From Streptomyces canus (lineage in GTDB: Bacteria > Actinomycetota > Actinomycetes > Streptomycetales > Streptomycetaceae): 64,000 bases of DNA. The notes under the pieces are model-generated. The model did no database searches. It was not told the DNA's origin and saw only the letters and a list, made by a program, of their open reading frames with translations. The stretch is from contig NZ_CP107989.1 of NCBI RefSeq assembly GCF_041435015.1, forward strand, positions 2,790,001-2,854,000, written 5' to 3'. Position numbers and translations under genes: made by a program. Of this stretch, positions 50,692 to 59,742 are shown piece after piece; position 1 is the first letter of the stretch; each line of letters begins with the position of its first letter.

Positions 50692-52164
50692 TTGACTGAT
50701 CTTTCCGTCGCCCCGGTCACGGTGAAGTTCCCGCACCGGAGCCGCCGCGGCATCCTCCTCGGCCTCTCCCTGCCTCAACTCGTCCTCGTCTCCTGCACGC
50801 TGGCCCTGCTGCTGATGACGGTGATCTCCACCGGGCTTCTCGGCGCCGTCGCCCTGGCACCGCTGTGGGCGGCATCCGGGGCACTCGTCGCGATCCGCCG
50901 GCACGGCCGCTCCCTGATCGACTGGGCGCCGATCGTCACCCGGTATGCACACCGTCGCCACACCGGCCAGACCCTCTGGCTTGCCCGGCCCGTCACCCGG
51001 CCCCGGCAGGACGGCGTCCTCCATCTGCCCGGCACCGTCGCCTCCCTGAAGGTGGTCACCCCCGGCGACTCCGCCAACGGCGCCGCAGCCGTCCACGACC
51101 CGCATCAACAGACGCTGACCGCCATCGCCCGCGTCACCAGCCGCGCCTTCGCTCTCCTCGACCCCGCCACCCAGAACCACAACGTGAGCAGCTGGGGACG
51201 CGCGCTCGCGGGCATCGCCCGCACCGGGCACATCGCCACCGTGCAGGTGCTGGAACGCACCGTCCCCGACTCGGGCGACACCCTCACCCGCCACTGGACC
51301 CACAACGGGCAGCCCCAGACCCCCGTCGCCGGACAGATCTACTCGGAGCTGGTCTCCTCTGCCGGCCCTGCCGCCGCCCCGCACGAGACCTACCTCGCCA
51401 TCTCCCTCAACCTCAAGGCCGCCCGGCGCCTGATCAGCCAGGCCGGCGGAGGGCTGCCCGGGGCGTTCACCGTCATGGAGCAGACCACCGCGTCCATCGC
51501 GCAGGCCGCCCGCAACGCAGGTCTCCAGGTCACCGGCTGGCTGAGCGCGCGGGAGATCGCCGCCGTCATTCGCACCGCCTACGACCCGAAGGCCCTCGCC
51601 GCACTCCAGCAGTGGTCCGAGACCGGCCGCGCCGAGGCCGACCCCGCAGCTGCCGGGCCCGTCGTCCAGTTCGAGGAGTACGACCGCCTCGCCACCGACA
51701 GCGCGCGGCACGCGACGTACTGGGTGGAGAACTGGCCGAGGACCGAGATGGGGGCCGGGTTCCTGCACGGGCTGATGTTCACGGCCGGCGTGCGCCGCAG
51801 CCTCTCCCTTATCTACGTGCCGCAGGGGCTCGAGTCCGCACTGCGGGACGTCCAGCGCAAGAAGGCCGCGATCATCGCCGACGCCAACGAGCGCGCCCGC
51901 CGCGGACAGGTCGATTCCGAAGAGGACTCCGTCGAGTACGCCGACGTCAAAACCCGCGAACGCCAGCTCATCGCCGGGCACGCGGACGTCGCACTGACCG
52001 GCCTGGTCACCGTCACCGCCGAGACCGACGCCCTCCTGGACGCCGCCTGCGCACAGATCGAGACCCACGCCGTCGCCTCCGGCGTCGACCTTCGTCGGCT
52101 CAACTACCAGCAGCCCGACGCCTTCGCCCTCACCGCGCTGCCGCTCGCCCGCACCGCCCTGTGA
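50692..52164 (+). CDS. SCO6880-family conjugation protein
   Basis: TTG at 50692. 490 residues. N-terminal PrgI/VirB3-like hairpin of two membrane helices (QLVLVSCTLALLLMTVISTG, LLGAVALAPLWAASGALVAI), then a long cytoplasmic domain (LHLPGTVASLKVVTPGD, RNAGLQVTGWLSAREIAAVI) as in SCO6880 proteins, which resemble the N-terminal part of VirB4. Together with the ATPase at 52756 it likely makes up a split VirB3-VirB4 motor. Confidence 0.85.
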   Translation: MTDLSVAPVTVKFPHRSRRGILLGLSLPQLVLVSCTLALLLMTVISTGLLGAVALAPLWAASGALVAIRRHGRSLIDWAPIVTRYAHRRHTGQTLWLARPVTRPRQDGVLHLPGTVASLKVVTPGDSANGAAAVHDPHQQTLTAIARVTSRAFALLDPATQNHNVSSWGRALAGIARTGHIATVQVLERTVPDSGDTLTRHWTHNGQPQTPVAGQIYSELVSSAGPAAAPHETYLAISLNLKAARRLISQAGGGLPGAFTVMEQTTASIAQAARNAGLQVTGWLSAREIAAVIRTAYDPKALAALQQWSETGRAEADPAAAGPVVQFEEYDRLATDSARHATYWVENWPRTEMGAGFLHGLMFTAGVRRSLSLIYVPQGLESALRDVQRKKAAIIADANERARRGQVDSEEDSVEYADVKTRERQLIAGHADVALTGLVTVTAETDALLDAACAQIETHAVASGVDLRRLNYQQPDAFALTALPLARTAL

Positions 52165-52265
52165 ACCAGCCGCGCCCGTGCGCACCCCTGACCCACCGCA
52201 CTCCGGATCACCCGCGACGGGACGCCCCTCACTGCCCTGCCTACCGGCAGGAAGGACCACCACCT

Positions 52266-52727
52266 TTGACCTCTCCTACGCGCCCCGCCGACGCGCACCC
52301 CTACCTCCGCGCCGCGAACGCCGGCATCCGCCACCACGCACGGGCCTTGGCGCCGTCGGACGCGGACCCGCCCAAGCCCGGAGATCGTCTGCACCTTGAC
52401 GTGCTGCACGCCCACCTCACCGCTCTGCTCCAGCTTCTGGACCGGCTCGCTGACCACACCCGGCCCCCGCACCCAGTCGCCGGACGTCACCTGGCCACCG
52501 CCCACACCAGGCTCTGGCAGGCCACCAGCGAAGTCCACGCCGCCTTCCACCTGCTGCCCGGCACACCCCAGGCGGACGCCGAGACAAGCGCCTGCCATCC
52601 AGAGCGGCTCCCCGAGGGCCCGCCCGTGCTGACGATCTGCCAACGCCACCTCGCCGCCGGACACGTAGTCCGCCGCAAAACCACCCCCACCGACCTCCGC
52701 CCGCACACCACGGCCTGCGTGCGATGA
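52266..52727 (+). CDS. Small hypothetical protein of the conjugation operon
   Basis: TTG at 52266 after GGAAGGA. 153 residues, helical, with HLDVLHAHLTALLQLLDRLA and ATAHTRLWQATSEVHAAFHL. His-rich; two Cys (SACHPE, TICQRH) could bind metal. It lies between the SCO6880 and VirB4-like genes, so probably works with them. No family recognised. Confidence 0.65.
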   Translation: MTSPTRPADAHPYLRAANAGIRHHARALAPSDADPPKPGDRLHLDVLHAHLTALLQLLDRLADHTRPPHPVAGRHLATAHTRLWQATSEVHAAFHLLPGTPQADAETSACHPERLPEGPPVLTICQRHLAAGHVVRRKTTPTDLRPHTTACVR

Positions 52728-52755
52728 GCACCACCCGCAGAATCGAGGGCCCCCG

Positions 52756-54270
52756 ATGAGCCACCGGCCCGCCCGTCGCGCCCGCCGCGCGTCCGCCAGC
52801 CCGCTGTTCACCCCCCACGGCACCGCCCGCGCCAGCCGCAAGGCCGCCCGCCGCCAGCTCGCCGAGGCCACCGCCAAAGCCCGCGCCGAAGCCAGCGCCC
52901 ACCAGAGCGAAAGCACGCCCGCCGAGCACCAGATGCCCGCCCCGCTCTACCCATCGAGCGGACGCCCCGGGCCCGCCTCCTCTCGCGGGAACCGGCTGAA
53001 GCTGCCCGCCCACCGCATGACCACCGCGGTCGCGGCCGGCGCCTATCCCTTCCTCGCCGAAGGCGGACTCGGCGCCGAGGGCATCTACATCGGCCGCGAC
53101 GTCCACGCCGAAGCATCATTCGTCTTCGACCCGTTCGCTCTGTATGGCAAAGTCGAGGGATTCACCAACCCCAACCTTTTGCTCGCCGGCGTGATCGGCC
53201 AGGGCAAGAGCGCCCTCGCCAAGTCCTTCGCGCTGCGTTCGGTCGCCTTCGGATACCGCGTCTACGTCCCGTGCGACCCGAAGGGCGAGTGGACTCCGGT
53301 GGCAGAAGCCCTCGGCGGCCGGTCCGTCGCCCTCGGTCCCGGACTGCCGGGTCGCCTGAACCCCCTGGACGCGGCCCCGCGCCCGGAGAGCGTGTCCAAG
53401 GCCGACTGGGTCGGCGAGATCCGCAAACGACGCCTGCTCCTGCTCGGCTCCCTTGCCCGCACCGTCCTGGGCCGGGACCTGATGCCCATGGAGCACACCG
53501 CCCTGGACGTCGCCCTCGACGCCGTCGTCACCCGCGCCGCCGACACGCACCGCACCCCGCTCCTCGGCGACGTCGCCGCCACCCTCAACAGCCCAAGCGC
53601 GCTCGACGAAGCCGCCGGGATGATGTCGGGCCAACTCGGCGACGCCGCCCGCGACCTGGCCCATGCCATGCGGCGCCTGGTCCACGGCGACCTGGCCGGC
53701 ATGTTCGACGCCCCCTCCACCGTGAGCTTCGACCCGAACGCGCCGATGCTCACCATCGACCTGTCCCGCCTCGGCGGCAGCGGTGACGACACCGCCCTCG
53801 TCCTCGCGATGACCTGCGCGAGCGCCTGGATGGAGTCCGCCCTCTCCGACCCGAACGGCGGACGGCGCTGGATCGTGTACGACGAGGCATGGAGGCTGAT
53901 GCGGCACGTCGGCCTGCTCCAGCGGATGCAGGCCCAGTGGAAGCTCAGCCGCGGCCTCGGGATTGCCAACCTCATGGTGATCCACCGGCTGTCCGACCTG
54001 CTCACCGCCGGCGACGCCGGATCACAAGGCCGAGCCCTGGCCGAGGGACTCCTCGCTGACTGCAGCACCCGGATCATCTACCGCCAGGAGAACGACCAGC
54101 TCCACGCCGCGGCCTCCCTGCTCGGCCTGACCTCCGTCGAGATGGACGCCATCGCGCACCTCAACCGAGGGCGCGGCCTGTGGAAAGTCGCAGGTCGGAG
54201 CTTCATTGTTCAGCACCTCCTGCACAGCCACGAACTGGCGCTCTTCGACACCGACGCCCGTATGCACTGA
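52756..54270 (+). CDS. VirB4-like conjugation ATPase
   Basis: 504 residues. Basic N-terminus of about 75 residues, then a VirB4/TraC-type ATPase domain: FALYGKVEGFTNPNLLLAG, Walker A GVIGQGKSALAK, DPKGEW, LTIDLSRLGG, Walker B RRWIVYDEAWRLM, and MVIHRLSD. Such ATPases power substrate transfer and pilus assembly. All key residues are present. Follows SCO6880, which supplies the usual N-terminal half. Confidence 0.9.
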   Translation: MSHRPARRARRASASPLFTPHGTARASRKAARRQLAEATAKARAEASAHQSESTPAEHQMPAPLYPSSGRPGPASSRGNRLKLPAHRMTTAVAAGAYPFLAEGGLGAEGIYIGRDVHAEASFVFDPFALYGKVEGFTNPNLLLAGVIGQGKSALAKSFALRSVAFGYRVYVPCDPKGEWTPVAEALGGRSVALGPGLPGRLNPLDAAPRPESVSKADWVGEIRKRRLLLLGSLARTVLGRDLMPMEHTALDVALDAVVTRAADTHRTPLLGDVAATLNSPSALDEAAGMMSGQLGDAARDLAHAMRRLVHGDLAGMFDAPSTVSFDPNAPMLTIDLSRLGGSGDDTALVLAMTCASAWMESALSDPNGGRRWIVYDEAWRLMRHVGLLQRMQAQWKLSRGLGIANLMVIHRLSDLLTAGDAGSQGRALAEGLLADCSTRIIYRQENDQLHAAASLLGLTSVEMDAIAHLNRGRGLWKVAGRSFIVQHLLHSHELALFDTDARMH

Positions 54271-54300
54271 AGCCGATCCACCCACATCCCAAGGAATGCT

Positions 54301-54543
54301 CTGCACCGCCCCGCTCATTTCAGCGACGCCGACTGGGCCGAATACCAGCAGTGCCAGGCCGAGCACGACGACCTCATGGCGCAAGTCGCCGATCGTGAAG
54401 CCCAGCTGGAACACGACCTGATCGCCGCCTACGACGAGTACGAACTCGACTCCAGTCCGGTTCCGAAGCCAGAAGCCGGCCTCGCTCGCCGAACGACTCC
54501 GTCGCACCCATCGGCGTCTCGCAGGAGAATTCGTGGCCGCTGA
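54301..54543 (+). CDS. Small acidic protein with CTG start
   Basis: CTG at 54301 follows AAGGAA at good spacing; no ATG/GTG/TTG start is available. 80 residues: FSDADWAEYQQCQAEHDDLM and AQLEHDLIAAYDEYELD, an acidic helix, then a basic tail. The stop overlaps the next gene (GTG at 54533). Coherent composition supports coding. Confidence 0.5.
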   Translation: MHRPAHFSDADWAEYQQCQAEHDDLMAQVADREAQLEHDLIAAYDEYELDSSPVPKPEAGLARRTTPSHPSASRRRIRGR

Positions 54544-55342
54544 CGAGGCGAACGCTACGGACGCCCGCGAGGCTCTGATCGCGCCACTTCCCGACCACCG
54601 CGACGTGAACATGCCGTGGTGGCAGGAGCTGTGGCGTCGCCACGTGCACATCACCACGCCGCTGCGAGCGCGCGGTCTGCCATGCGACATCGAGTTCGGC
54701 CTCAGCGCCTACATCGTGCGCGTCTCGCTCCCCGACGACAGCTACCTGATCATCAGTCCGCCGCAGGAACCGCCCTCCGACCACCCGCCCGGGGACCCCG
54801 AGGGCTGGATCGCGACCCGCGAGCACCCCGACGACCAGACGCTGTTCGAGGTCCTTTACGACTCCGCCCCCTCCGACACCCCCGGGGCTCGCCAGCGGCC
54901 CGAAGCCCGCCACGGCGGCAGCGCCCAACCCCTGATCGAGGCGATCGACCTCCGCCTCGCCCAGCTCGGACTGCTACCGCACCCCGCTCTGCCTCACGAG
55001 AGCCCCCACGTGCACCCGGCCCAACCGACACCCCCGCCCCCGTCCCGGGACATCCCCGGCACACCAGACCGCGGCCCCGCCTACGTCTACGGCGACGCGC
55101 TGCGCGATCTGACCGACCGGCTCAACAGAGCCGAGTCGCACGCGGATGTCGCTGCCCTTTTGCATCAGATTTTGGAACCCACGGACGGCCTGCTGGCACA
55201 GCTCGGCGAGTTCTTCGAAGCAGCCGGCGAGAAAGCCGAGGAGGACGACGGCTTCGACCTCTCCTACGACCTCGCCGACGCCGCTGCCTCGGAGAGGTCC
55301 TGCACGTGGCCGAGGACCGGATGCGGGCGCTCACCCCCCTAG
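54533..55342 (+). CDS. Hypothetical protein, probable frameshift near the 3' end
   Basis: GTG at 54533. 269 residues as read: MPWWQELWRRHVHITTPLRA, SAYIVRVSLPDDSYLIISPP, a Pro-rich linker, then a helical part (HADVAALLHQILEPTDGLLA). After about 55288 the frame turns to SERSCTWPRTGC, whereas another frame gives LGEVLHVAEDRMRALTPLA and runs to 55434. The helical continuation fits better, so the true end is probably 55434. Function unknown. Confidence 0.6.
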   Translation: MAADEANATDAREALIAPLPDHRDVNMPWWQELWRRHVHITTPLRARGLPCDIEFGLSAYIVRVSLPDDSYLIISPPQEPPSDHPPGDPEGWIATREHPDDQTLFEVLYDSAPSDTPGARQRPEARHGGSAQPLIEAIDLRLAQLGLLPHPALPHESPHVHPAQPTPPPPSRDIPGTPDRGPAYVYGDALRDLTDRLNRAESHADVAALLHQILEPTDGLLAQLGEFFEAAGEKAEEDDGFDLSYDLADAAASERSCTWPRTGCGRSPP

Positions 55343-55439
55343 CGCCCGCACCGCGGCTGCCCTGCACCCCGGCTCGTGCACCGTCCCTTCCGCCGCGAGC
55401 CCTCCCGTCAGCTCCGCCGCGGCACACGCGCTGACGCCG

Positions 55440-55866
55440 CACCGCCTACGGGGACAACGGTCGCGCACTTCGCGTCCACGGCGTGGTCCAGCAGCTCACG
55501 GCCAAGGGCATCGGTGTGAACCTCCGCCACTCGGCGCCCACCACCCACCACCGTCTTCGCTGGCGCCGCCAAGCTACACGGACGCCTACGCCCTCAAGAC
55601 CACCGACGGCGGCGCGCTGATCCTCTTCTCCCACACGCACACCCAGACCGACGCCGTCGCGCGCGCCCCGGCCTGCAGATCAACCCCGGCAACGACGACC
55701 GGGCCTGGCTCCACGACGTGCCCCGCACCTCCATCCGCTACACGTTCGTGTGCAACGACGCCGCCACCGTCCCCGCGAAGGCCGAACCCTCCCGCCTGAT
55801 CGGCTACACCTGCGCGCGTACCGACGCCTCCGGCCCTCCAGTCCCGTCCTGGTCCGACCGCGCGTA
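55440..55866 (+). pseudogene. Gene broken by two frameshifts
   Basis: Natural coding runs through three frames in order: GDNGRALRVHGVVQQLTAKG, then (about 55570) SYTDAYALKTTDGGALILFS, then (about 55672) GLQINPGNDDRAWLHDVPRT and LIGYTCARTDASGPPVPSW to TAG at 55864-55866. Together they make one protein of about 140 residues. No start codon is evident. Family unknown. Confidence 0.55.
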
Positions 55867-55934
55867 GACGCACCCGCACGCCACCGTGACGGCCGTCGAA
55901 CATCCCCCGCACCCCGCTCGCTCCGGAGAATCCC

Positions 55935-56525
55935 CTGTCCACACGCTCCTTCATCGCCCGCCCCACCCGCGGTACGGGATACACGGGCATCCACGTCCAG
56001 CTCGACGGCGTACCCAGCCACCACCTCCCCTTGCTCCTGGCCGCCTACCGGTACAAGTTCGGGCGCAACATCGAGGCCATGTCCCGGCACCTCATCGACG
56101 ACGTCGCCGTCGGCTGGGACGAACTCGGCACCGATCTCCTCGACGACGCCCCGCCCGCACTCGTGAACGCGCTGACCGGCGGCGAGCACTGGCCCAGCCG
56201 AACCCTCGACCACCTGATCACCCCGGACGGCTCACCCCCGGTCCGTATGTCGGTCACCGACACGACTGTCGACGAACAGGACATGCAGTGGGGGTACGTC
56301 CTGCATAGGGAGGGCGTCGAGGTGATCAGTCTCCTGGACGAGCACATCGGCCCGATCGTGAGCTGGTCCACCGACCCGCGCACCGCCTTCAACGACCACC
56401 CGGCGGCCTGGTCATCCCTCGACTCCCCGCCCGCCATCCGGGCATCCCGCGGCGAGCGCCCCCTGAGCGCTCCTACCGTAGCCCCGGCGAAGGCCGGCAC
56501 CCCGCGCCCCACCGCCCGCCGCTAG
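55935..56525 (+). CDS. Hypothetical protein with CTG start
   Basis: Natural coding begins STRSFIARPTRGTGYTGIHV right after CTG at 55935, preceded by GGAGAAT. 196 residues: LLAAYRYKFGRNIEAMSRHL, VGWDELGTDLLDDAPPALV, then VLHREGVEVISLLDEHIGPI. A shorter start (TTG 56031) would drop conserved-looking sequence. No known domain; lies just upstream of the glycosyltransferase gene. Confidence 0.6.
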   Translation: MSTRSFIARPTRGTGYTGIHVQLDGVPSHHLPLLLAAYRYKFGRNIEAMSRHLIDDVAVGWDELGTDLLDDAPPALVNALTGGEHWPSRTLDHLITPDGSPPVRMSVTDTTVDEQDMQWGYVLHREGVEVISLLDEHIGPIVSWSTDPRTAFNDHPAAWSSLDSPPAIRASRGERPLSAPTVAPAKAGTPRPTARR

Positions 56526-56552
56526 TTCCCCCTCGTCTTCCCGGAGCCTTCC

Positions 56553-57317
56553 CTGCCCCCGCCCAGCACGCCCCTGATCACCGTCGTCATCGCCAGCCGC
56601 CTGCGCGAAGACCGGCTGGACTACCTGGCCGCCATGCACGCCAGCCTCACCCGGCAGTCCGTGCCGTGGGAGGCCGTGATCGCGCTCGACGGTGCATCGC
56701 CCGACCGCCTGCCGACCCCGCTCACGCAGGACCCGCGCGTTCGCACGCTGGCGCTGTCCCGTCCAGTCGGCGCCGCCTGCGCCAGGAACCTGGCCCTCGC
56801 TCACGTACGCACCCCGTACACCAACTGGGCAGACGACGATGACCTGTTCACCGACGACGCGATGGCCGTACGGCTGAACACCCTGGAATCCACCCAGGTC
56901 GGCTGGTGTGCCGGCTGGAGCGAGGATCAGCACCCCGACGGCTCGACCACCCTGTGGCGCTGCCCCACGCCGCCCGGCCGGCACGAGGCCGGTGACGTGT
57001 GGACGTACTGGAAGTCACCGACGGACACCATCCCCATCGGGCCGACCACGATCCTCGCCCGTACCGACCTCGTGCGCGCCGCGCCGATGGGCGGCCTCGT
57101 CCAGGGCGAGGACTACTGCGCGGCCGTCGGCGTCACCGCTCTCGCCCCCGGCGTCCTGCTGCCAGTGCCCGTGTACAGGTACCGCAAGTGGAACGGGCAA
57201 ATGACAGCCCAGGCCGGATACGACCAGCTGGAGGCAGCGGCCCGTGAGCACGCCTGGGCGTACGGCCGCAGCCTGCGCGCCGTCCTGCGCGGTGGCGAGG
57301 ACCTGGTCCATGGCTGA
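56553..57317 (+). CDS. Family 2-type glycosyltransferase
   Basis: Coding starts at CTG 56553 (GGAG seven bases upstream); no earlier ATG/GTG/TTG is in frame. 254 residues: LITVVIASRLREDRLDYLA nucleotide-binding strand-helix, VIALDGA, ARNLALAHVRTPYTNW, and WADDDDLF, the metal-binding acidic motif (about residue 92), with LVQGEDYCA downstream. GT-A fold enzymes transfer sugars from nucleotide-sugar donors. The GT call is firm, its acceptor unknown. Its stop overlaps the next ATG. Confidence 0.82.
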   Translation: MPPPSTPLITVVIASRLREDRLDYLAAMHASLTRQSVPWEAVIALDGASPDRLPTPLTQDPRVRTLALSRPVGAACARNLALAHVRTPYTNWADDDDLFTDDAMAVRLNTLESTQVGWCAGWSEDQHPDGSTTLWRCPTPPGRHEAGDVWTYWKSPTDTIPIGPTTILARTDLVRAAPMGGLVQGEDYCAAVGVTALAPGVLLPVPVYRYRKWNGQMTAQAGYDQLEAAAREHAWAYGRSLRAVLRGGEDLVHG

Positions 57318-58416
57318 GGCGCAGATCATCCTGTCGCACAGCCGGGACTCCGGGATCGTCGCCATCGCCTCGGGCGAGCGTTACTCCTGGGCGCATACCG
57401 CCCTCGCGGAGAGCGGCTTCCAGCGGGATGACGACGGTGTCTGGCGCCTGCCCGCGGACGGCACCCAGACCACCGTCGTCGACCTGGTCACGTGCGCGAA
57501 GCAGCACCGCACCAGCGTGCACACGAGCAGCCGCCGGTTCATCGGCGACGCCGCCCGCGACCTCGCGCGCCTCCTGCCCGGCCAGTGGCACGCCTCGGTC
57601 GAGATCTACTCGCACCCCGCCTGGCAGGAAGACCTGGTCCCCTGGATCTGGGACAGCGGCGAACTCGGCCCCGCCGTCCAGAGCGACAGGATCCCCTACG
57701 CCGCGCTCCTCACCGACATGGTGCAGGGCACCACGCTGCTGTTCATCGAGCGTCCCGGCCGTCAACTCGACTACCTGGTAGGGGCCTTCTCTCCCGAGGG
57801 GCTCGAAGGGGGCTACGGCGATCCCCACGCCCCGCGCAGCATCGTCCTACCGCCGTTCCCCGGGCGGGCTGCCCAGGCCCTTACCGACCGGTACCTCCCA
57901 ACCTACGAGCAGGCCGTCCACGCCCGCCAGACGGCGGCCATCGCCGCCGTGCTCGGAGACATTCGCTCCGAGCACGACACCTGGCAGGCCATGAACGCTT
58001 CCGGCCGCTACAGCGACGCCACCCCACTGAGCGCCGCCGCCCTCGGCGCCGCGACTGAGTTGTTCCTCGACCACGCCTGGCGCCGTTTCCTGACCGTCGT
58101 CGACCACGCCCCGCCGCTGCTCGACCGGTGCCGACCCGCGAGCAGCCCGTGGCCCGACGACGCCGCAGTCCTTTCCCGTCTGGCCGACGCCGTGACCGAT
58201 GCCGATGGCCTGGTCGACGAGATCGTCCATGGCTGTTCCGTGCCGGAGCTGGAGCGCCGAGCACGCGCGTGGTCGGCCATCGAGACGTGGCTCACCGACG
58301 GCCAAAAGTTCTTGCGTCAGGCCCGCATCAGCGCACCCCACCGCCGCCCGGCCCTGCCCGTCACCGCGCCAGCCCGCCCCCTCACCGCGGCCCGGCCCGC
58401 GCGCCGTGGCCCCTGA
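57310..58416 (+). CDS. Hypothetical protein with N-terminal recurring domain
   Basis: ATG at 57310 overlaps the glycosyltransferase stop. 368 residues. Residues about 5-80 show the unit shared in this region (GIVAIASGERY, ALAESGFQRDDDGVWRLPAD). Then a middle domain (LLPGQWHASVEIYSHPAW, TTLLFIERPGRQLDYLVGAF) and a long helical C-terminus (QTAAIAAVLGDIRSEHDTWQ). Function unknown. Confidence 0.7.
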   Translation: MAEAQIILSHSRDSGIVAIASGERYSWAHTALAESGFQRDDDGVWRLPADGTQTTVVDLVTCAKQHRTSVHTSSRRFIGDAARDLARLLPGQWHASVEIYSHPAWQEDLVPWIWDSGELGPAVQSDRIPYAALLTDMVQGTTLLFIERPGRQLDYLVGAFSPEGLEGGYGDPHAPRSIVLPPFPGRAAQALTDRYLPTYEQAVHARQTAAIAAVLGDIRSEHDTWQAMNASGRYSDATPLSAAALGAATELFLDHAWRRFLTVVDHAPPLLDRCRPASSPWPDDAAVLSRLADAVTDADGLVDEIVHGCSVPELERRARAWSAIETWLTDGQKFLRQARISAPHRRPALPVTAPARPLTAARPARRGP

Positions 58417-58453
58417 CCCTTCCGTCCCACGCCCCGAGGAGAACCCCGCCCCC

Positions 58454-58912
58454 TTGCGACCCGGCACCCACTTCGCCTTCGGCGACCACGAGGAACACGG
58501 CTTCGTGGCCTCCTTCACCTCCTCCCTGCCCGCACACCTCGCCCACTGGTACCTGGAGCGCGAGCAGTTCGAGCCCGTTCCCGGAGCACCCGGCCTTTAC
58601 CGGCTCAGCGAGCCCGAGCGCGACGGAGTCCGCCGCACCCGCCAAGCCGTCCACGACCTGCGCCGCCACGGCTACACCGTGCAGGCCGACATCCGCCTCG
58701 ACCCGTCCCTCTCGGCCGGCCCGCCACGCCCCGCCCGACCCAACGGACTCCAGGAGCGCCGCAGCCGTCTCGCCCAGGCCGCCGCCGGCCGGACGACGCA
58801 GCGCTCCGGACCGCCCACCACCTCCCCGCCGGCGGCCCGGCCGATCCCGCCGAAGCCCACCTACGCTCCGACCGTCCATTTGACGGCCGCGACCGGCGGG
58901 CGGTCTCGATGA
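58454..58912 (+). CDS. Small protein of the recurring-domain family
   Basis: TTG at 58454 after AGGAGAACC. 152 residues. The recurring unit covers most of it: FAFGDHEEHGFVASF, LEREQFEPVPGAPGLYRLSE, AVHDLRRHGYTVQADIRLD; a Pro/Arg-rich tail follows. The stop overlaps the next ATG (58909). Confidence 0.68.
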   Translation: MRPGTHFAFGDHEEHGFVASFTSSLPAHLAHWYLEREQFEPVPGAPGLYRLSEPERDGVRRTRQAVHDLRRHGYTVQADIRLDPSLSAGPPRPARPNGLQERRSRLAQAAAGRTTQRSGPPTTSPPAARPIPPKPTYAPTVHLTAATGGRSR

Positions 58913-59097
58913 CACCCGCGAGCAGTCCGGCCCCCGACGGGCACTTGCCGACAGCTCCCGAACTGGCCAACGGGGCACGTGACTTCCGCTTGCGGATGGC
59001 GGTCATCGACTGCGAGACCGAGGCCGCGCTCGACCTGACACGCGACCACTACGGCCGTACCGTCCACGCGGGCGCCGCGGTCCCGTTGGACGGCTGA
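58909..59097 (+). CDS. Small hypothetical protein
   Basis: ATG overlaps the previous stop (ATGA). 62 residues: LANGARDFRLRMAVIDCETE, AALDLTRDHYGRTVHAG. Composition is natural. It ends exactly where the truncated MFS sequence begins, so its own 3' end may have been altered by the deletion. Confidence 0.5.
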   Translation: MTPASSPAPDGHLPTAPELANGARDFRLRMAVIDCETEAALDLTRDHYGRTVHAGAAVPLDG

Positions 59098-59696
59098 CCA
59101 GCCCCGGCCTGCTGCTCCTGTTCGTCTCGCTGACCGGCATCGGGTTCGCGATCGGGGCCATGAATGTGTGGTCGATCGCCATAGCCGAGGACCACGAACA
59201 GGACATGCTCTCGGGCATCATCCCCGCCGCGTTCTCCACCGGCAGCCTCCTGGGCGGCCTCGTCTACGGGCGCCGCACCTGGAGTCGGACCACCGCCGAC
59301 CGGCTGATCATCGCCAGCGCTGCGTTCCTCGCCGGTTGGCTCCCACCCGTAACCCTGCCCGCGCCGTTCGCGGCCACCGCCGCCATCGCAGTGCCCGGTG
59401 CGTTCCTGACCGTCGTGGTCGCTTGCGCCTACGTGACCACCGATGCCCTCGCCCCTGCGGGCCGGACCAGCGAGGCGTATGCGTGGCTGATCCTCTCGAT
59501 CGGCGTCGGACAGTCCGCGGGTACCGCCCTGGCCGGACGCCTCGCCGAGCAGCCGCTCACCAGCGCTGTGCTCCCCGCCGCCGGCGCGGCCTTCGCTCTC
59601 GCGGTCCTTCTCGCCGCGCGCCGACAGCTCCGCCCCGCCGGACACCGGCCGCGCGGCCGACACCGCCCACTCCGAGGCCGGCACAAGACGCCCTGA
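59094..59696 (+). pseudogene. C-terminal half of an MFS transporter
   Basis: From about 59097 the frame reads TSPGLLLLFVSLTGIGFAIG, MLSGIIPAAFSTGSLLGGLV, then YGRRTWSR, AFLTVVVACAYVTTDALAPA and three further helices. This corresponds to helices 7-12 of an MFS exporter; helices 1-6 are missing. An ATG at 59160 lies inside helix 7. Not expected to be functional. Confidence 0.65.
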
Positions 59697-59742
59697 TCTG
59701 GGCGCACCCCCACCTTCCAACCCCTTTTGAGGAGAACGAATT

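Noticed and set aside
49687..52263. An 858-codon minus-strand open frame antisense to the conjugation genes
   Set aside because: It mirrors strongly supported plus-strand genes, with Gly/Val/Ala-biased composition typical of high-GC antisense frames and no ribosome site.
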